DNA of 64,000 nt. It comes from Massilistercora timonensis. Lineage in GTDB: Bacteria > Bacillota > Clostridia > Lachnospirales > Lachnospiraceae. The notes beneath the pieces were generated by a model, which searched no databases, was not told where the DNA came from, and saw only the letters and a list, made by a program, of their open reading frames with translations. Position numbers and translations under genes: made by a program. Location: contig NZ_LT990039.1 of the NCBI RefSeq assembly GCF_900312975.1, positions 2,604,001 through 2,668,000 of the forward strand. Reading direction: 5' to 3'. This document shows, piece by piece, positions 59,879 to 64,000 of the stretch; the first letter of the stretch is position 1, and every line of letters begins with the position of its first letter.

Positions 59879-60468
59879 TAGTCTTCCTCCTTTCCAACAG
59901 GAACCTCTTTGCGTTTCCGCCAGGAGTAGATTCCTCCGGAAACGCCGCAGACCAGCAGGATCAGGATAATATCAACACCGAAGAAGACGGCTGCGACGGA
60001 GGCGGCGATCAGCATAAGAAGAGAGAAAACTTCTCTGTCTTTCAGTACGTTTCCTGCCATGGTGATGGTCATGTTGATCATAACGGCTGCAACTCCGGCC
60101 TGCATTCCTTTCAACAGCAGGGCGATCACCGGATTGCTGCGGAACTGGACATAGAACATGGAGACGATGGTGAGGATGATCATAGGAGGCAGGATGGTGC
60201 CTGTCACTGTCAGAAGGGCGCCTGCTACTCCGGCGATGTGGTATCCGATGATGATAGAAGTGTTGACTGCCATCACGCCGGGACAGGACTGGGCGATGGC
60301 CACCAGGTCCATGACCTCATCCTGGCTGATCCAGTGGAGTTCCTCTACAAATTTCTTCTGGAGCATAGAGATGATCACCATGCCGCCTCCGAAGGTACAG
60401 GCGCTGATGATAAAGCAAGTCTTGAAAAGGGTCCAGAGTCTGGATTTATCTGAGATTGTATCTTCCAT
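59878..60468 (-). CDS. Chromate transporter, half-size subunit
   Basis: A 196-residue CHR-domain protein: FKTCFIISACTFGGGMVIISML, then DLVAIAQSCPGVMAVNTSIIIGY. It is the first gene of the two-subunit transporter, translated just ahead of its partner. GAGG precedes the ATG. Small paired CHR proteins of this type are common in Clostridia. The C-terminus is basic (WRKRKEVPVG). Confidence 0.88.
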   Translation of the reverse strand: MEDTISDKSRLWTLFKTCFIISACTFGGGMVIISMLQKKFVEELHWISQDEVMDLVAIAQSCPGVMAVNTSIIIGYHIAGVAGALLTVTGTILPPMIILTIVSMFYVQFRSNPVIALLLKGMQAGVAAVMINMTITMAGNVLKDREVFSLLMLIAASVAAVFFGVDIILILLVCGVSGGIYSWRKRKEVPVGKEED

Positions 60469-60634
60469 AGGGCATTCCTCTTTTCTGTGTTCGTTTACCA
60501 GTATATTTTATTACAAATAAAAGGAAAAATCCAATGTGGCAGAGAGTATCTTTCCAGAAATGAATAGATGAATTCTTCTTTTTCTGCGCTCTCTGTGCTA
60601 TAATATCCCCAGTACCACTCAGAAAGGAGCTCCT

Positions 60635-61393
60635 ATGGAAGCATATACCAGTTTTGCCCAAGTCTACGACACCTTCATGGACAACGTCCCTTATGAGGAC
60701 TGGTCCGACCGGATCCGGACGATCCTTCGCCAGTACGGCATCACCGGAGGCCTGGCCCTGGATCTTGGCTGCGGCACAGGGAAGATGACGGAACTTCTGG
60801 CGGAAGCAGGATTCGATATGATCGGGGTGGACAACTCCGAGGATATGCTGGAGCTTGCCATGGAGAAGCGGCTTGTGAGCGGTCATGATATTCTCTATCT
60901 TCTGCAGGATATGCAGGAATTTGAACTCTACGGCACAGTGGGAGCCATCGTCAGTGTCTGTGATTCCATCAACTATATCACCGATGAGGAGGAACTGCTG
61001 GAAGTGTTCCGGCTGGCCAACAACTATCTGGATCCCCATGGGATTTTTCTTTTTGATTTCAATACGGAGTACAAGTACCGGGAGATCCTGGGGGACAACA
61101 CTTTTGCAGAGGAGCGGGAGGAATGTAGTTTTATCTGGGAGAACTACTATGATCCAGAGGAAGAGATCAATGAGTATGAGCTGACTTTATTTGTCCGGGA
61201 GGAAGAGGATCCGGAGCTTTACCGGCGCTATCAGGAAACCCATTTTCAGAAGGCTTATACCCTGGAGCGCATAAAACGGCTGCTGGAGCGGGCCGGTATG
61301 ACTTTTATGCGGGCGTGGGACGGCTATGCGGACGAAGCGCCTACCTATACCAGCCAGCGGATCCTTGTGGCTGCCCGGGAGTTTGGAAAATAA
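60635..61393 (+). CDS. Class I SAM-dependent methyltransferase
   Basis: A 252-residue methyltransferase starting MEAYTSFAQVYDTFMDNVPYEDW. The SAM site is LALDLGCGTGKMTELLAEAGFDMIGVDNSEDML in part, followed by LLQDMQEFEL and VCDSINYITDEEEL. The family is widespread in Clostridia next to hslO, and its substrate is unknown. A TGCTATAAT extended -10 element lies at 60597-60604. AAAGGAGCT precedes the ATG. Confidence 0.9.
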   Translation: MEAYTSFAQVYDTFMDNVPYEDWSDRIRTILRQYGITGGLALDLGCGTGKMTELLAEAGFDMIGVDNSEDMLELAMEKRLVSGHDILYLLQDMQEFELYGTVGAIVSVCDSINYITDEEELLEVFRLANNYLDPHGIFLFDFNTEYKYREILGDNTFAEEREECSFIWENYYDPEEEINEYELTLFVREEEDPELYRRYQETHFQKAYTLERIKRLLERAGMTFMRAWDGYADEAPTYTSQRILVAAREFGK

Positions 61394-61411
61394 GGAGGAC
61401 AGGAAGGAAAA

Positions 61412-62287
61412 ATGGAAGATTATATTGTAAGAGCGACTGCGGCGGAAGGACAGGTGCGAGCCTTTGCCGCCCTGACCACACAGACGGTGGAGACGGCCAG
61501 GCAGCGCCACGGCACAAGCCCGGTGGCAACGGCGGCCCTGGGACGTCTGCTGACGGCGGGAGCCATGATGGGAAGTATGATGAAGAATGATACGGATATG
61601 CTGACCCTGCAGATCCGGGGGGACGGCCCCTTAAACGGGATCACGGTGACGGCGGACAGCCACGCCAATGTGAAGGGCTATGTGGGCAATCCGGACGTGA
61701 TGCTGCCCCCTAAGAACGGGAAGCTGGACGTGGGCGGAGCCGTGGGCATCGGCCTTCTCCAGGTGATCAAAGACCTGGGGCTTAAAGAGCCCTACAGCGG
61801 CCAGACCATTCTGGTGACCAGCGAGATCGCGGAAGACCTGACCTATTATTTTGCCAATTCCGAGCAGGTGCCTTCGTCGGTGGGCCTGGGAGTTCTGATG
61901 GAGAAGAACAATACCGTGCGCTGCGCCGGCGGATTCATCATCCAGATGATGCCCTTTGCAACAGAAGACACCATCCAGAAGATCGAGGATAATCTGAAAC
62001 AGATCTCTTCGGTAACTTCTCTTCTGAGTGAAGGGAAGCTGCCGAAGGACCTGCTGGAGATCCTGCTGGGAAATGTGGGACTGGAAGTGACGGACCGGCT
62101 GTCCACCCGGTTTTACTGCAACTGTTCCAAGGAGCGGGTGGAGCAGGCGGTGGCCAGCATCGGCAGGAAGGATATCCAGGAGATGATCGACGAGGGCAAG
62201 GACATCGAGGTAAAATGTCATTTCTGCAATACCGCTTATCAGTATACGGTAGAAGATCTGAAGCGGATCCTGAAGCACAGCAGATAG
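61412..62287 (+). CDS. hslO: Redox-regulated chaperone Hsp33
   Basis: A 291-residue Hsp33. It has the N-terminal domain (YIVRATAAEGQVRAFAALTT) and the C-terminal zinc-binding redox switch with cysteines in FYCNCSKERVEQA and KCHFCNTAYQY (CxC...CxxC). When oxidised, it releases zinc and unfolds to bind client proteins. AAGGAGGAC precedes the ATG. Genes on either side are co-directional with tight spacing. Confidence 0.95.
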   Translation: MEDYIVRATAAEGQVRAFAALTTQTVETARQRHGTSPVATAALGRLLTAGAMMGSMMKNDTDMLTLQIRGDGPLNGITVTADSHANVKGYVGNPDVMLPPKNGKLDVGGAVGIGLLQVIKDLGLKEPYSGQTILVTSEIAEDLTYYFANSEQVPSSVGLGVLMEKNNTVRCAGGFIIQMMPFATEDTIQKIEDNLKQISSVTSLLSEGKLPKDLLEILLGNVGLEVTDRLSTRFYCNCSKERVEQAVASIGRKDIQEMIDEGKDIEVKCHFCNTAYQYTVEDLKRILKHSR

Positions 62288-62303
62288 AGGGGGAGAGAAA
62301 AGG

Positions 62304-64000
62304 ATGAAAGACGGATTTATCAAAGTGGCGGCGGCCACCCCGGGGATCCGGGTGGCGGATGTGGCTTACAATACGGCGCAGATCAAAAGCATGATGGGGA
62401 AGGCGGTGGAAGAAGGAGCCAAGGTAGTGGTATTCCCGGAGCTTTGCCTTACCGGTTATACCTGCGGGGATCTGTTTACCCAGGAGATCTTGCTGGAACA
62501 GGCGAAGCAGGGGCTTAAAGAGATCGGAGAGGCCACCCGGGACATGGATGCCCTGGTCTTTGTGGGTCTGCCTCTGGAAGAAAACGGGGAACTCTATAAC
62601 GTGGCGGCGGCATTGAACCGGGGCCGGGTACTGGGATTCACCACCAAGAGTTTTCTGCCAAACTACGGGGAATTTTATGAGATGCGTCAGTTCCGTCAGG
62701 GGCCTTCCCGGGCGGGAGAGATCCTGTTTGAGGGAAGACGGGTGCCCTTTGGCCCGGGTCTTCTCTACGAGGCGGAGAGCCTGCCTTCTCTGGTGGTCTC
62801 CGCGGAGATCTGCGAGGATGTGTGGTCTCCGGTGCCGCCCAGTATCCAGGCTTCCCGGGAAGGAGCCCTTGTGATCGTCAACTGTTCTGCCAGTGATGAG
62901 ACCATCGGCAAGGCGGCTTATCGGAGAAGCTTGATCGAGGGGCAGTCCGCCCGGCTGATCTGCGGGTATGTGTACGCCAATGCAGGGGAAGGGGAATCTA
63001 CCACAGACCTGGTATTTGGCGGCCACAACATCATCGCTGAGAACGGTACGGTACTGGCGGAGGCACCCCGGTTCCAGGGAGGGATCCTGACCACGGAGAT
63101 CGATCTGGAACGCCTGATCGGGGAGCGGCGCAGGAACACCACCTTCCAGAACGCCAAGGAGCGGATCCTGCCCAGGATCCCCTTTGCCTTGGAACTTTCG
63201 GAGACAACCCTTACCAGAAGCTTTGCCTCCCGGCCTTTCGTGCCGTCTGAGGAGGGAGAGCGGAACCAGCGTTGTGAGGAGATCCTGACCATCCAGGCCA
63301 AGGGTCTGGAGAAGCGGCTGGCCCACACCCATGCAAGAAGCGCGGTGGTGGGGATCTCCGGCGGACTGGACTCCACCCTGGCCCTGCTGGTGACGGCTAA
63401 GGCTTTTGACGCCCTGGGGCTTGAGCGCAGCCAGATCGTGGCGGTGACCATGCCCTGTTTTGGCACCACAGACCGGACTTACCGCAACGCCTGCGAGATG
63501 GCCCGCAAACTGGGGGCTACCCTGCGGGAGGTGCCCATTGCGGCGTCAGTGGAGCAGCATTTCCGGGATATCGGACACGATCCGGAGGATCACAGCGTCA
63601 CCTATGAGAATGCACAGGCCAGGGAGCGGACCCAGGTGCTGATGGATATCGCCAACGCAGACGGCGGCATGGTGGTTGGGACCGGGGACATGTCGGAGCT
63701 GGCTCTGGGATGGGCCACCTACAACGGAGATCACATGTCCATGTACGGGGTCAACGCCTCAGTGCCCAAGACGCTGGTTCGCCATCTGGTACATTATTAT
63801 GCCGATACCTGCGGAGATCAGGTGCTAAAAGACGTGCTCTATGACGTGCTGGATACGCCGGTGAGCCCGGAGCTTCTGCCTCCCAAAGACGGGGAGATCG
63901 CCCAGAAGACCGAGGATCTGGTGGGACCTTACGAGTTGCATGATTTCTTTTTGTATTACTTCCTCCGGTTCGGATACAGCCCCAGGAAGATCTACCGCAT
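62304..64000 (+). CDS. nadE: Glutamine-dependent NAD+ synthase (cut by window edge)
   Basis: The window ends inside this gene, about 565 codons in; the family is about 640 residues. The N-terminal nitrilase-like glutaminase domain shows all three catalytic residues: FPELCL (Glu), TTKSFLPNY (Lys) and SAEICEDVW (Cys). The synthetase domain has the ATP loop [15 protein letters not shown] and [15 protein letters not shown]. It converts deamido-NAD to NAD using glutamine. The ATG at 62304 follows GGGGGAGA. The only missing part is the C-terminal tail. Confidence 0.95.
   Translation, partial: MKDGFIKVAAATPGIRVADVAYNTAQIKSMMGKAVEEGAKVVVFPELCLTGYTCGDLFTQEILLEQAKQGLKEIGEATRDMDALVFVGLPLEENGELYNVAAALNRGRVLGFTTKSFLPNYGEFYEMRQFRQGPSRAGEILFEGRRVPFGPGLLYEAESLPSLVVSAEICEDVWSPVPPSIQASREGALVIVNCSASDETIGKAAYRRSLIEGQSARLICGYVYANAGEGESTTDLVFGGHNIIAENGTVLAEAPRFQGGILTTEIDLERLIGERRRNTTFQNAKERILPRIPFALELSETTLTRSFASRPFVPSEEGERNQRCEEILTIQAKGLEKRLAHTHARSAVVGISGGLDSTLALLVTAKAFDALGLERSQIVAVTMPCFGTTDRTYRNACEMARKLGATLREVPIAASVEQHFRDIGHDPEDHSVTYENAQARERTQVLMDIANADGGMVVGTGDMSELALGWATYNGDHMSMYGVNASVPKTLVRHLVHYYADTCGDQVLKDVLYDVLDTPVSPELLPPKDGEIAQKTEDLVGPYELHDFFLYYFLRFGYSPRKIYR

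Noticed and set aside
61938..63332. 464-codon open frame on the minus strand
   Set aside because: Antisense to hslO and nadE, both well supported.

Overview
The window looks like a chromosome segment from a Gram-positive, spore-forming, anaerobic member of the Clostridia, most likely the family Lachnospiraceae. The evidence is spoVT, the SCIFF peptide with its maturase, anaerobic HemZ, a SigI/RsgI pair, the gene order secDF-recJ-apt-relA, a T-box leader, a THF riboswitch and AGGAGG-type ribosome binding sites. The core genes are GC-rich. Several inserted blocks are visibly AT-rich. The species cannot be fixed from the sequence alone.

Layout. 1-9973 is an AT-rich, one-strand catabolic island. 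It holds an ABC importer (permease end plus ATPase), a Gfo/Idh/MocA dehydrogenase, a sugar-isomerase-like TIM barrel, NagA, a ROK sugar kinase, a membrane-anchored AraC-type regulator, an orphan LeuC/LeuD-like hydro-lyase pair and an asparaginase. 10019-13436 holds yqeY, an AT-rich ATPase/DUF4276 pair that resembles a defence module, spoVT and a small membrane protein. 13445-27391 is a conserved housekeeping run: the SCIFF precursor and its radical SAM maturase, secDF, recJ, apt, relA, a metallo-hydrolase, hemZ, hisS and aspS. 27488-33266 carries tRNA-Gly, hom, a THF riboswitch with the folate transporter folT, a MarR regulator, a Fur-box-controlled DUF2325 gene, thyA, folA and a glycosyltransferase. 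33299-37219 is branched-chain amino acid synthesis: T-box, ilvB, ilvN, a highly structured intergenic element, ilvE.

37306-48856 is accessory. An orphan HipA-like kinase is followed by a LysR-regulated redox locus (flavodoxin, carboxymuconolactone decarboxylase family, cupin). Its flavodoxin coding sequence is split by about 6 kb of mosaic mobile DNA: a relaxase fragment, a frameshifted Tn554-type recombinase, tnpC, and cargo including methyltransferase, acetyltransferase and ATC-hydrolase-like genes. 48930-50879 is a GntR-controlled ABC-2 exporter.

51023-58623 is the most unusual part. A SigI sigma factor is followed by an RsgI-type anti-sigma factor ending in 39 residues that are almost all aspartate. 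Next comes a PepSY lipoprotein with a roughly 90-residue Asp/Arg tail. After these lie an LRAT-fold protein, a Lon-like AAA ATPase without a protease domain, a P1 peptidase fused to a macro domain, an XRE regulator and a coiled-coil protein. A canonical-looking but sequence-divergent tRNA lies at 58705-58777. The window ends with two half-size chromate transporters, a methyltransferase, hslO and a partial nadE. All assignments come from reading the sequence; no database search was run.
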